From the NCBI GenBank assembly GCA_025359685.1, contig JANYEY010000083.1, positions 1 to 64,000 on the forward strand: 64,000 nucleotides of DNA, read 5' to 3'. How positions within the stretch are numbered: the first letter of the stretch is position 1; every line of letters begins with the position of its first letter. Positions 53,858 to 63,531 of this stretch are shown here, piece after piece. The notes beneath the pieces are model-generated. The model was not told where the DNA came from, searched no databases, and saw only the letters and a program-made list of their open reading frames with translations. A program made the translations under genes and the position numbers. The stretch is from Sphingomonadaceae bacterium. GTDB lineage: Bacteria > Pseudomonadota > Alphaproteobacteria > Sphingomonadales > Sphingomonadaceae.

Positions 53858-56431
53858 ATGAAGAAGATACATCTGACCGCATTGCTCGGCGCGACCGCGT
53901 TTACCGCAATGTTTCCTAGCGAAGCTGCCTATGCGCAGGCTGCGGCACAAACCGCTACGCCCGCTGCCGACGATGACAGTGCCAGCGACGATTCGATCAT
54001 CACCGTCACTGCGCGCAAGCGTGATGAATCGATCGTGGACGTGCCTTTGGCAATCTCGGTGGTCGGAGAGGCGAAGCTGGAGCGACTGAATCTCAAATCG
54101 ACCAGGGACATCGCAAACTACGTTCCCGGTCTTGAATTCAGCGATTTCACGCAAGGCAATTCGCGCAACGATCGCGGTGCGAACCGGACGATCATCTTCC
54201 GCGGGCTGAACCTGGCCAACAATGGCGGCAGTACCACTCAAGCGGCCTCGGTATTTCTGGACGGTGCGGCGGTGATCGGCAACGAAATCCCGGCCAGCCT
54301 CGATATCGGCGCGGTCGAAGTGCTGCGCGGCCCGCAGAGTGTTTATTTCGGACGCGCTTCGATGACGGGGGCGATCTCCTATCGCACCAAGGCGATCCCC
54401 AATCATCTCGAAGTCGCCGCGAATATGGAACTCGCAGAACGCAAGGGGTTCAGGCTCGAAGCGAGCCTTGCCGGACCGCTTGTAACCGACGTCCTCGGCT
54501 TCCGGGTCAGCGGGCTTTATGAAACAAACGATGGGTACATCAAAAATGCCTATGATCCGAGCGGACCAAAGCTCGGGGCCCGTTCGCGTCGGTCGGTGTC
54601 GGGAACGCTCGGCTTCACTCCAACTCCCACGATCGATATCAAGCTTTATGCCAATTACTTCGAGGACGAAGACGGCCCCTCGGCGACGGTGAATATCTTC
54701 CCGGACGCGCAGTATGCCGGGACCGCGACAACACAAGGCGCATTGGTTAACCTGGGTACAGTGACCAACTGCATTCGCGGGGTCAACGCCACGCTGAATG
54801 GTGCCACCACGCTGGCCCGGGCTACGATTTGCGGACCTGTGCCTGACGTCTCGCATGCCATCGCTTACTCCCGCACCGACATTCCTACCGAAATTTCATC
54901 GGTCATTTTCGGCCTCAATCCGTTCATCAAAGCCGAACACTTCAAACGGATGGCCGGACAACAGCGTCACGCGTTCAATTCCCACGCGACGATCAACTTC
55001 GACCTCAGCGACAATCTCAAATTGCAGTCAATCACCGGTTATCACGTCTCGACCATTGTGCTGGCCGTCGACGGTGCCGCACAGCCGATCCAGCCGACAT
55101 CTGCGTTCAGCGTGTTGTTCTTCGGATTGACCAGCAAGTTCAAGGATTTCAGCCAGGAAATCAGGTTGAGTTCGAACCCCAAGAAATCGTTCAGCTGGAC
55201 CATCGGTGCGAACTACATCAACGCCGATATCCTTTCGGAAGCGTTCAACAGCTTCTTCACAAATACGCAGCCGACCTTGGCCAATCCGACCCCTGTCCAG
55301 ACCACCAACGGAGCGTCGGGCGCATTCAATGTCGCTGAAAACAGGGCGAAGACCTATGGCTTTTTCGCCGGCGCCTATTTCAAGACGATGGACGACCGCC
55401 TTACGTTGAGCGCAGAAGCGCGCTACCAGATCGATAAGCGCTTCACCCAGACACTGGCACCGGCCACTTTGGCAGTGGTGACGACTTCGCCTATCCTCAA
55501 CAAGGAATTCAAGGCATTCTATCCTCGCGTATCGATCGACTATGATGTCGGCGGCGGGAAAAAGATTTATGCTTCCTATGCCAAAGGTGGCCGGCCTGGC
55601 GGCTTCAACTCCGGCCTTCTGAGCTTCCTCGATCCCAACAACTCCCGTTATGCGACCTGTGGGTGCTATACCGCCGCGGTTGCCCAGATTACGCAGCTGT
55701 TCGGTGTCACCAGCCCAGATTACAAACAGGAAGGCCTGTCGATCGGCGAACTCGGCTTCAAAGGATATCTGGACAACAATCGGGGCTATTTCGATTTCAA
55801 TCTCTACTACGGGCAGGTCAGCAATCAGCAGGTGACGCAGGCTCAGGTTATTACCGCGCTGGTGCCGCCCACTACCCTGAGCATCATCACCAATACCGGC
55901 AAGACCGAGATTTTCGGGTTGGAATTCACCGGAAACTACCGTTTCACTCCTGAGCTTTCGCTAGACACGACATTCGCATGGAACCACACCAAACGCTTGA
56001 GCTACATCGACAATGCTCCGGGCACGATCGCGATTTACGGCTTTTCGGACTTCAAGGGTTTGAAGCTGCCGTTAGCACCCGAAATCAGCGGTTCGGCTGT
56101 GTTGTCGTATGAGCGTTCGAAATCGGATAGCTGGTCCCCGCTTGGCAGCATTGCGTTCGTCTATCGCGGCAAACAATGGGCCGATATCGGCAACTTTGCC
56201 TATATTCCGGGACGTGCAACGGTCGACCTTCACGCCGGCGCCAAGAACGGCAACTTCCGGATCGAAGCGTTCGTGAGCAACCTGTTCAACAACAAGACCT
56301 ACCCCGGCGGCAACATCGCAGCCGAATTCGGCATCAACCAGGTCGGCGGGATCCGCTCGCAGTACAGCGGCTTCTTCGGTGCCTATGCCGAACCGCGCAC
56401 CTTCGGCATCCGGATGGGAGCCAGCTTCTAA
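53858..56431 (+). CDS. TonB-dependent receptor
   Basis: Signal peptide; IITVTARKRDESIVDVPLAISVVGE; DIGAVEVLRGPQSVYFGRASMTGAISYRTK; C-terminal GASF. Confidence 0.95.
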   Translation: MKKIHLTALLGATAFTAMFPSEAAYAQAAAQTATPAADDDSASDDSIITVTARKRDESIVDVPLAISVVGEAKLERLNLKSTRDIANYVPGLEFSDFTQGNSRNDRGANRTIIFRGLNLANNGGSTTQAASVFLDGAAVIGNEIPASLDIGAVEVLRGPQSVYFGRASMTGAISYRTKAIPNHLEVAANMELAERKGFRLEASLAGPLVTDVLGFRVSGLYETNDGYIKNAYDPSGPKLGARSRRSVSGTLGFTPTPTIDIKLYANYFEDEDGPSATVNIFPDAQYAGTATTQGALVNLGTVTNCIRGVNATLNGATTLARATICGPVPDVSHAIAYSRTDIPTEISSVIFGLNPFIKAEHFKRMAGQQRHAFNSHATINFDLSDNLKLQSITGYHVSTIVLAVDGAAQPIQPTSAFSVLFFGLTSKFKDFSQEIRLSSNPKKSFSWTIGANYINADILSEAFNSFFTNTQPTLANPTPVQTTNGASGAFNVAENRAKTYGFFAGAYFKTMDDRLTLSAEARYQIDKRFTQTLAPATLAVVTTSPILNKEFKAFYPRVSIDYDVGGGKKIYASYAKGGRPGGFNSGLLSFLDPNNSRYATCGCYTAAVAQITQLFGVTSPDYKQEGLSIGELGFKGYLDNNRGYFDFNLYYGQVSNQQVTQAQVITALVPPTTLSIITNTGKTEIFGLEFTGNYRFTPELSLDTTFAWNHTKRLSYIDNAPGTIAIYGFSDFKGLKLPLAPEISGSAVLSYERSKSDSWSPLGSIAFVYRGKQWADIGNFAYIPGRATVDLHAGAKNGNFRIEAFVSNLFNNKTYPGGNIAAEFGINQVGGIRSQYSGFFGAYAEPRTFGIRMGASF

Positions 56432-56457
56432 CACCCACCTCCCTCGGGTGGACCAAG

Positions 56458-56493
56458 GGGCCCGTCACGGAAGTGGCGGGCCCTGTTGGTTTT
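56458..56493 (+). terminator. Rho-independent terminator downstream of the second TonB receptor
   Basis: Stem GGGCCCGTCAC / GTGGCGGGCCC (one G-T wobble), GGAA loop, followed by TGTTGGTTTT. Confidence 0.7.
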
Positions 56494-56560
56494 GAGAGTG
56501 AACGTTGGCCTCGGCACGAGATGAGGCGGCAGGGATGATCGATGCCAGACTCGGCGGAAC

Positions 56561-58093
56561 CTAGTGCGGCGTGAACGGTCCCCAATTGGCGGCGTCTTTT
56601 ACATTGCCCTTGCCGCCATAGCGGGCCTGGACGGGATACGGGTAGGCCGGGCGCGAAAACTGGACATTGTCGGGCGTTAAGTACTCGGCGTAGGTCACCG
56701 GTCCGGCAAACCGGGCGAAGCGGTTGAGCTTTTGCGCCAAGACCATGTCGGGAGCCTCGCCGCGTTCGACCCAGGCTTCAAGGTAGCTCAAGTAGTCGAC
56801 CGTCTCGGCTCCGCCGCCAACTTGTGGAATGTGGTTCTCGCCCGGGATCATGAACAACCGGAAAAAATCCTGCGTAGCGGCGCGGCCGCCCATTAGGCGC
56901 TCGACCGTCTCGTAGTAGAGCGGCGGGTTGCTCGGGTATGTCGCCTCGTCGGCCCAGCCTTGATAAAGGATCAACTTCCCGCCACGGGCCTTGAACGCCC
57001 GCAGATCGGGGTTGGTGGCGTCGTTGAAAATCCACGCGTAAGGATATTTGTAGGGATTGGCGAGGTGCCAGACATAACGACCCGGCGCACCGTCTTTGCC
57101 AACATAGGCCCCCAGCCAGCCGAGTTCCGATCCTGGCATCGCACCGTTGGCATAGACGCGGGTCAACGCTGCGACCTGGTCGGGCATGAGGCAAGCCGGA
57201 GTCTTGGTCCCCGAGCAGGCGAGCTGCGCCGGCGTGAAGCTGCACCGCCGCGGATCCGAAATGAACCCGTCAGCGGCATTATCGTCGCGATCGCAGCGAG
57301 CAACGGCGGCGGCGTGAACCATGATCACGTCGTCCTGCGAGATGATCGGCTTTCCGCCGGGATTGAGAGCTGCGACACTGTCGCGAAGCGCGGGCCCCAC
57401 TTCGGGCTGCGCCGCCCCGGGCCGGCCCATGGCGGGTTCGCCCGCAATGATGCCATCGAAGTCCTGTGGAAACCGCTGCGCTTCGACCAGACCCTGACGC
57501 CCGCCAGTCGACGCGCCGAAGTAGTAGGCGTACCGGGGTTTGGCCTTGTAGAATGCCTCGGTCACCACGCGCCCGGTAATATTCGCGACATGGGTCGCCC
57601 GGAATCCGAAATCGATCTCGCCGGGCACATTGTCGATTGCCCACAGATCGTCGTAAAACGTGCCCTTATGGCCAAGGTCGGCCGCGAGGCATGCATAGCC
57701 GCGCGAGACCACGATCTGGCAACCATCGTCAAGAATGTCGCCGCAGCGCCCTCCGCAGCCAGTCTGCGCGAATTTTCCGTTCCAGGTCGAAAGCGGCAAC
57801 CACATCCTATAGCCGATGGTCGGCGCGATGCGGCCGTTGACCAGACACAGCGCGGGCATCTCGTCGGTGGCCTGCTTCGCCACCGCACTGACGATCAGCG
57901 AGGGTGCGTCGCGGGTCTGCGAAAAATCGACGTCCTTAAGCGCGGCGCAAGCCGCTGCAGCGTCTCCCGGCGGCGCACCGGTGCCGGGGGGAGTAGGCCT
58001 GGCCGCGACCGGAATTGCCGCCAATGCCATGCCCGGCTGGGCGATCAGCGCCAACACTGCTGCCCCGCCAGCAAGCTGCCGCAGCCAGGTCAT
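56561..58093 (-). CDS. tannase/feruloyl esterase family protein lacking the CS-D-HC cysteines
   Basis: 510 aa with signal peptide; YYFGASTGGRQGLVEAQRFPQDFDGI and IPGENHIPQVGGG. Confidence 0.88.
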   Translation of the reverse strand: MTWLRQLAGGAAVLALIAQPGMALAAIPVAARPTPPGTGAPPGDAAAACAALKDVDFSQTRDAPSLIVSAVAKQATDEMPALCLVNGRIAPTIGYRMWLPLSTWNGKFAQTGCGGRCGDILDDGCQIVVSRGYACLAADLGHKGTFYDDLWAIDNVPGEIDFGFRATHVANITGRVVTEAFYKAKPRYAYYFGASTGGRQGLVEAQRFPQDFDGIIAGEPAMGRPGAAQPEVGPALRDSVAALNPGGKPIISQDDVIMVHAAAVARCDRDDNAADGFISDPRRCSFTPAQLACSGTKTPACLMPDQVAALTRVYANGAMPGSELGWLGAYVGKDGAPGRYVWHLANPYKYPYAWIFNDATNPDLRAFKARGGKLILYQGWADEATYPSNPPLYYETVERLMGGRAATQDFFRLFMIPGENHIPQVGGGAETVDYLSYLEAWVERGEAPDMVLAQKLNRFARFAGPVTYAEYLTPDNVQFSRPAYPYPVQARYGGKGNVKDAANWGPFTPH

Positions 58094-58683
58094 TTTCCGG
58101 CTTTCGATTTGACCGCAGCATCGCGCTCGTCAGGCCAACCCGCGCCTAGCCCTTTGCCATCCTCGACATGCGCGATTATCTCGATCTGGGTAATCTTGCC
58201 GTTCACGATCTTAAACCGCTCAGCCTCGTGCACGGTATAAGTTCCGGCGGGCTTGGTCACCGCGACCTTGTATTCGGTATTACCGGCCTTGGTCGTGGCC
58301 GAGCCGCCTCCGTTGCTGTCTTTCAAATCGACGTCGAGCAGGAACAGCACCACCACTTCGCCCCCGCGTTCATCGACGTACATCCGCAGATCGCGCGCGC
58401 CCTCGACCATGCCGGTGCGGGCAAAGCTTTCGCGCACCTCGGTCGGTCCCTTCGCGTTGGTCAGCGCGTTTTCGGTACGGCGAACGTTGTCCGAGAGCGG
58501 AATCTTGCTGCCATCGTGCGAGATCAGGGCATCAATATAGGACTTGGCGACAAGTTCGATGCAGCTGCGACTATTATCGGTGCAGCCAGCCTTGGCCGGG
58601 CCAGCGCTGACGCTGGCTGCAGACCTGTCACATCCCGCAAGGGCGAGCAGCGCGAATGCAAATAAGGGGCGCTTGACGATCAT
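58090..58683 (-). CDS. hypothetical lipoprotein
   Basis: MIVKRPLFAFALLALAGCDRS lipobox; 4-bp overlap with the downstream tannase-like gene. Confidence 0.7.
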   Translation of the reverse strand: MIVKRPLFAFALLALAGCDRSAASVSAGPAKAGCTDNSRSCIELVAKSYIDALISHDGSKIPLSDNVRRTENALTNAKGPTEVRESFARTGMVEGARDLRMYVDERGGEVVVLFLLDVDLKDSNGGGSATTKAGNTEYKVAVTKPAGTYTVHEAERFKIVNGKITQIEIIAHVEDGKGLGAGWPDERDAAVKSKAGK

Positions 58684-58778
58684 ATCGGGGCCTTTCGCTA
58701 ATTCGAATGCAGCCTATGCCGCGCCGGCCTGCAGTCAATCGAGACGCAGCAGCGCCGCGCGCAGTGCCCATTATGTGG

Positions 58779-59672
58779 TTACAGCTCACGCAGCACGCGA
58801 AAGCCCAGGCTCGACGAGCGCATCGCCGGGGGCAAACTGAAGCGGGTGGCCGAACGCAGCGTCGACACGCTGTTGTGCCACGAACCGCCGCGGATCGAGC
58901 GTCCGGCGCAAGGTTCGACCGCTGCCGAGCCGGCAACAGCGGCAAAGCAATCTGCGGTCCATTGCCAGGCGTTGCCGTACATATCGTGAAGGCCGAACTG
59001 ATTGGCGCGGAACCTGCCGACCGGGCTGGTATAGATGTAGCCATCTCTGCACGACGGGTTGGCGCTCTTGTCGGCGGTAAATACCGCCGCGTAGAGTTGA
59101 TCGCCGCCATTGGCGCGCGTGCAGATGTCGCTTGCTTCATCGCCCCACCACCGCGCAGTCTGCGTTCCACCGCGCGCTGCATATTCCCACTCGTCCTCGC
59201 GGGGCAGACGATAGCGCTGCCCGGTGCGCGCCGAAAGCCACGCTGCATATGCAGCCGCGTCGTCCCAGCTGACACAGACGGCGGGCTCGTCGCCGCGCTG
59301 GGAAAATCCCGGCCGGGCAAAATTATATCCTGCCAGCGCGGTTGCGCTCCATTTGCCGTCAATCGCGATTGTGCAGCCATCGACCTTGCGCCCGGTAGCA
59401 CGGACGAAGGCGGCAAATTGCGCTTTGGTGACATGATATTTGCCGATGGCGAAGGGCCGCTCGAACTTCACCTTTCGCTGAGGATGCTCGAACGCGGCGA
59501 AAGCAGGTGTGCGGGCTTCGCGGGAGGTTTCGGCCTCAGTCGATCCGAGCAGTGCTGACCCGGCAGGGATTGTCACCATTTCAGGCAACGGCCCACGCGG
59601 TTTGGCCGAGATCGTTTCAGTGCCGGCGAGAAGGGTAACAATTCCGATTCCGCACATCCAGGGCTTGAGCAT
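58779..59672 (-). CDS. SUMF1/FGE-fold secreted protein
   Basis: LPEMVTIPAGSALLGSTEAETSRE; RYRLPREDEWEYAARGGTQTARWWG; GLHDMYGNAWQWTADC. Confidence 0.88.
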   Translation of the reverse strand: MLKPWMCGIGIVTLLAGTETISAKPRGPLPEMVTIPAGSALLGSTEAETSREARTPAFAAFEHPQRKVKFERPFAIGKYHVTKAQFAAFVRATGRKVDGCTIAIDGKWSATALAGYNFARPGFSQRGDEPAVCVSWDDAAAYAAWLSARTGQRYRLPREDEWEYAARGGTQTARWWGDEASDICTRANGGDQLYAAVFTADKSANPSCRDGYIYTSPVGRFRANQFGLHDMYGNAWQWTADCFAAVAGSAAVEPCAGRSIRGGSWHNSVSTLRSATRFSLPPAMRSSSLGFRVLREL

Positions 59673-59750
59673 ACGGCCGCCTTTTTCGAGCGAATATCGG
59701 CGTTTGTTAGCCCGCGGGACAGCATCGACGTAGTTTACCTACTGCTTTCA

Positions 59751-59761
59751 CCGCATAGCGG
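59751..59761 (+). promoter_or_regulatory. candidate operator CCGCATAGCGG (exact core)
   Basis: CTTTCACCGCATAGCGGGACAA in the divergent gap between 59672(-) and 59848(+). Confidence 0.65.
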
Positions 59762-59847
59762 GACAACTCCGCTTATAGCTGTGAGCATCCACTTAGCGCA
59801 CGCATCATGGCGAAGAATGCGGAGCCCATTCCGCGCGGGAGTACCCA

Positions 59848-60795
59848 GTGGCCGGCTTGACGATTGCCTTGGCTTTGACCGCTGCAGTGGTGGCCAGCAC
59901 TGCTCCGGCCAAGGCCGTGCCGGTGATCAGGGATTGCAGCGACTGCCCCGATCTGGTCGCCGTACCGGCGGGCCGCGCTGTGCTTGGATCGACTGCGCAG
60001 GAGCGGGCAAATGCAGGGATAGTCCCGCTGTTCGGCGATCGCGAAGGACCACAATACCGAGTGATATTCGGTAAAGGCTTTCTGATCGGCCGGACAGAGG
60101 TGACGCGGGGGCAATATCGTGCGTTCATTGCCGCTACCGGCTATCCAACCGCACCCAGCTGCGGCGTCTACGATACCGCAACCGATGGCTGGGGTCCGCA
60201 GTCAGGCTACGACTGGACCAAGCCCGGCTTCGCGCAGGACGATAACCATCCAGTGGTCTGCATCAGCTATGACGATGCCCGTGCCTACGCCGCATGGCTA
60301 AGCCGCAAGACCGGCAAGTCCTACCGCCTGCCGAGCGATGCCGAATGGGAATATGCCGCGCGAGGGGGCACGACCACGCCCTGGTATTGGGGCAATGCCC
60401 CGGAAGCGGGCTGTGCAATCGCCAACTTGCTGTCGGCTGGCACCATTACCGCGCTGGGATCGCCCAAGAGCACCTCAGACCGTCTGGTCTGTGCCAATCC
60501 GCGCAACTTCACCGTACCGGTCGCGTCGTACCCGGCTAACCCGTTCGGGCTCTATGACATGGCGGGCAACGCCTTCGAATGGGTCGCCGATTGCAACAGC
60601 GCGGACAACCGCGACGGACACACCGACGGCACTGCACGCACCACCGGGGACTGCACACGGCATTATCTCAAAGGGGGTGCGTTCCACACCCCGTTCTGGC
60701 TGACCCGGTCGGCGGTGCGCGGTGCCCCGATCCCGGGAGATCTGCACATGTTCGCCGTCGGCTTCCGCGTCGCGCGATCGATCGATACCAATTGA
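59848..60795 (+). CDS. SUMF1/FGE-fold secreted protein with N-terminal CxxC
   Basis: RDCSDCPDLVAVPAGRAVLGSTAQERA; SYRLPSDAEWEYAARGGTTTPWYWG; GLYDMAGNAFEWVADC. Confidence 0.9.
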   Translation: MAGLTIALALTAAVVASTAPAKAVPVIRDCSDCPDLVAVPAGRAVLGSTAQERANAGIVPLFGDREGPQYRVIFGKGFLIGRTEVTRGQYRAFIAATGYPTAPSCGVYDTATDGWGPQSGYDWTKPGFAQDDNHPVVCISYDDARAYAAWLSRKTGKSYRLPSDAEWEYAARGGTTTPWYWGNAPEAGCAIANLLSAGTITALGSPKSTSDRLVCANPRNFTVPVASYPANPFGLYDMAGNAFEWVADCNSADNRDGHTDGTARTTGDCTRHYLKGGAFHTPFWLTRSAVRGAPIPGDLHMFAVGFRVARSIDTN

Positions 60796-60802
60796 AGGGA
60801 AA

Positions 60803-61789
60803 ATGCCGATGCATCGGACACTTGCTGCTGCCTTGCTCCTGACGCTTGCGTTTGCCCGCCCCGGTTATGCCGGGACCGATCCTGCGGCAGGCAAGAAGGC
60901 CGGTGATACTTTTAAGGACTGCTCCGAGTGCCAGACGATGGTGATTGTGCCGGCCGGTACTTTCATCATGGGCTCAAGCGCGGAAGAGCGCGCCCGTGAA
61001 GGTGTCCCCGAAACCTTCGGATCGCACGAAGGCCCGCAAGTGAAGATCACGATCGCCAAGCCCTTTGCCTTCGCCACTACCGAGACGACCAAGGCTCAGT
61101 GGGCCAGGTTCGTCACCGCGACCAATCGCCCAATCCCGACCCAGTGCTATGACTACAATCCCGATGAGGACAGCTGGGCGGGCACACCCGGCAAGGTCGT
61201 CAACTGGGAGAACACCGGGTTCGCCCAGACCGACACCCATCCTGCAGCCTGCATCAGCTGGCAGGATGCGACCGACTATGCAGCGTGGATGGCAAAGACT
61301 ACCGGGCAGAAATACCGGCTCGCGACCGAGGCCGAGTGGGAATATGCGGCGCGTGCCGGTACTACCACTGCGCGGCCGTGGGGCGATAGCGTGGCACCGA
61401 TCTGCAACAAGGCGCGGATCATGACCAGCGGCACGTTTGAAGCAATTCACAAAGGTGAAAGCTGGGTGGGCGAGCTCCTCTGCGCCGAGGACGAAAGCTA
61501 TACAAAGCAGGTCGGCAGCTACGACGCCAATCCTTGGGGCATCTACGACACTTTGGGCAATCTGTGGGAATGGGTGGCCGATTGCGCGGCGCCCGATCAT
61601 TCCAAATTGCCCACCGACGGCACTGCCCAAACTGCCGCCAATGGCGGAGATTGTGAGCACCGCATCACCAAGGGCGGTGCATTCCACAGCCGGGTCTGGC
61701 TGGCACGCCCGGCCACCCGTGGTGACGGCCAGGAGCCCAATAATCGCCCGGTCGCTTCGGGCATCCGCATCGTGCGCGAAGTCAACTGA
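60803..61789 (+). CDS. SUMF1/FGE-fold secreted protein with N-terminal CxxC
   Basis: MPMHRTLAAALLLTLAFARPGYAG; KDCSECQTMVIVPAGTFIMGSSAEERA; GIYDTLGNLWEWVADC. Confidence 0.9.
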   Translation: MPMHRTLAAALLLTLAFARPGYAGTDPAAGKKAGDTFKDCSECQTMVIVPAGTFIMGSSAEERAREGVPETFGSHEGPQVKITIAKPFAFATTETTKAQWARFVTATNRPIPTQCYDYNPDEDSWAGTPGKVVNWENTGFAQTDTHPAACISWQDATDYAAWMAKTTGQKYRLATEAEWEYAARAGTTTARPWGDSVAPICNKARIMTSGTFEAIHKGESWVGELLCAEDESYTKQVGSYDANPWGIYDTLGNLWEWVADCAAPDHSKLPTDGTAQTAANGGDCEHRITKGGAFHSRVWLARPATRGDGQEPNNRPVASGIRIVREVN

Positions 61790-61811
61790 ATCCGAGAAAG
61801 GTCACTCTAGA

Positions 61812-62219
61812 ATGCGTAAACTTTCTTCCTTCGCTGTGGCGCTCGCCACCGGGACGGCGCTGGTGACAGTGCTGATGCCGGCAAACGCCCAAACGTCCCC
61901 AGCCGCGACCGGCGACCCTGTTGCCGGAGCCAAGACATTCGGGCAGTGTCGGTCGTGCCATGCAACCACAGCGGGCGCGCCCGACGGCATCGGTCCGAAC
62001 CTGTTCGGGGTTTACAACTCAAAGGCAGGCACCAGGCGCAAGGGCTACGCCTATTCTACGGCGCTGAAGAGTTCGCGGCTGGTCTGGAACGATGCAACAC
62101 TAGATCGCTGGCTGACCAACCCGGCTACGACTGTTCCCGGCACCAAGATGACCTTTATCGGGCTGCAGCGCAAACCGATGCGCGACAATGTGATCGCCTA
62201 TCTCAAAACGCTGAAATAG
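61812..62219 (+). CDS. class I cytochrome c, periplasmic
   Basis: Signal peptide; CRSCH heme motif; GIGPNLFGVYNSKAGTRRKGYAYS; PGTKMTFIGLQ (axial Met). Confidence 0.93.
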   Translation: MRKLSSFAVALATGTALVTVLMPANAQTSPAATGDPVAGAKTFGQCRSCHATTAGAPDGIGPNLFGVYNSKAGTRRKGYAYSTALKSSRLVWNDATLDRWLTNPATTVPGTKMTFIGLQRKPMRDNVIAYLKTLK

Positions 62220-63462
62220 CGGCATCCGCTGTTTCGCCGCGCCGTAACAGGCGTGCCGATGCCAAACAGGCTCCAGCTGCAACCAGAAACATTGGAACCA
62301 ATGCCTGTAGCGCGATGCGGAGGGATTGGATGCCGTAATCGGCGCTGGCCCACTGGCTGACCAGGCCGATGGCATAAGGTCCGCATCCCAAACCGATCAA
62401 GTTGAGGCACAACAGCAGCAATGCGCTGGCGGTGCTGCGCTGTTCGGGTGCCACCAATTCGGACACAATCGCCACCGACGGGGCCAGGTAAAAAATCGAC
62501 AGCGCCAGCGCCGCACCGAACAGCGGCAGAGCAAGATGCCAGTCATGCAGATTGACTGCAGCAAGCAGCAGCGGAGCCCCGAGCGCCAACGCTCCCGCCG
62601 GGATCAGTGCGTACATCCGCCGGTCTTGCGGTCCGAAGCGGTCGCTCAACCAGCCGCTGGTCCAGATCCCCAACCCCAGCCCGATCGCCAGAGTCAGGCT
62701 AAGCCATGAGCCGACCTCGCTCAGGGTCATGCCCAGCACCCGGATGAGATAGGTCGAAACCCAGGCCATCAATCCGTAACAGGTAAAGGCACCCAGCGCT
62801 GCCGATAGCGATACCATTAAGAGTTGCGGCGAGCCTGCAAACATGGCGAGTCCCTGCCCGAGCGAAGGCGCCTCCTTTTTCTCGGCTTCGGCAGCGCGCG
62901 GTTCACGGACCAGCACCAGGAGCAGGCCGGTCAGCACAATCCCGGGCGCAGCCACTGCGACAAACGCGGTCCGCCAGCCGTAGCTGGCTGCAATCCAACC
63001 GCCCATCGCGGTTCCGCCACCAATGCCTAGCGGTACCCCCATAGAATAAATTGCAAGTGCGCGGGCCCGGTTGTGAGCTGGAAAAAGATCGGCGATTAGC
63101 GAATAGGACGGCGCGACTCCGCCGGCCTCACCAACCGCAACGCCAATCCGTGCCGCCGCGAGCGAGAAAAACCCCGTCGCCAATGCGCAGGCCGCGCAAA
63201 ACCCGCTCCATGCGGTGCAAGCAGTTGCGATCACCCAGGTCCGCCGGGTACGATCAGCTAGCCAAGCAATCGGCACCCCTAACGTGGTATAGAACAGGGC
63301 GAACATGAACCCGGTCAAAAGGCCTAATTGGCTGTCGCTCAGCCCGAATTCCAGGCGGACCTGCTCTGCCAGCACTGCCATGATCTGCCGGTCCATGAAG
63401 TTGAACAGATAAATCACCGTCAAAAGAGCCAGTGTTCCGTTACGTCCGATCCGGCCATTCAT
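62203..63462 (-). CDS. MFS transporter (Spinster-like)
   Basis: MNGRIGRNGTLALLTVIYLFNFMDRQIMAVLAEQVRLEFGLSDSQLGLLTG. Confidence 0.88.
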   Translation of the reverse strand: MNGRIGRNGTLALLTVIYLFNFMDRQIMAVLAEQVRLEFGLSDSQLGLLTGFMFALFYTTLGVPIAWLADRTRRTWVIATACTAWSGFCAACALATGFFSLAAARIGVAVGEAGGVAPSYSLIADLFPAHNRARALAIYSMGVPLGIGGGTAMGGWIAASYGWRTAFVAVAAPGIVLTGLLLVLVREPRAAEAEKKEAPSLGQGLAMFAGSPQLLMVSLSAALGAFTCYGLMAWVSTYLIRVLGMTLSEVGSWLSLTLAIGLGLGIWTSGWLSDRFGPQDRRMYALIPAGALALGAPLLLAAVNLHDWHLALPLFGAALALSIFYLAPSVAIVSELVAPEQRSTASALLLLCLNLIGLGCGPYAIGLVSQWASADYGIQSLRIALQALVPMFLVAAGACLASARLLRRGETADAAISAF

Positions 63463-63531
63463 TGCAATTCCCCCGCGTTTCGCAGTGGTTAACGTGCCGG
63501 GCGAGCAAACGGAGCCAAGATTTGCGCGCAC

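Noticed and set aside
56960-58240. 426-aa plus-strand ORF
   Set aside because: Antisense shadow of the tannase-family gene at 56561-58093; no family features.
58779-61789. Annotation as sulfatase-activating FGE
   Set aside because: The catalytic Cys pair is absent and there is no sulfatase in the window.
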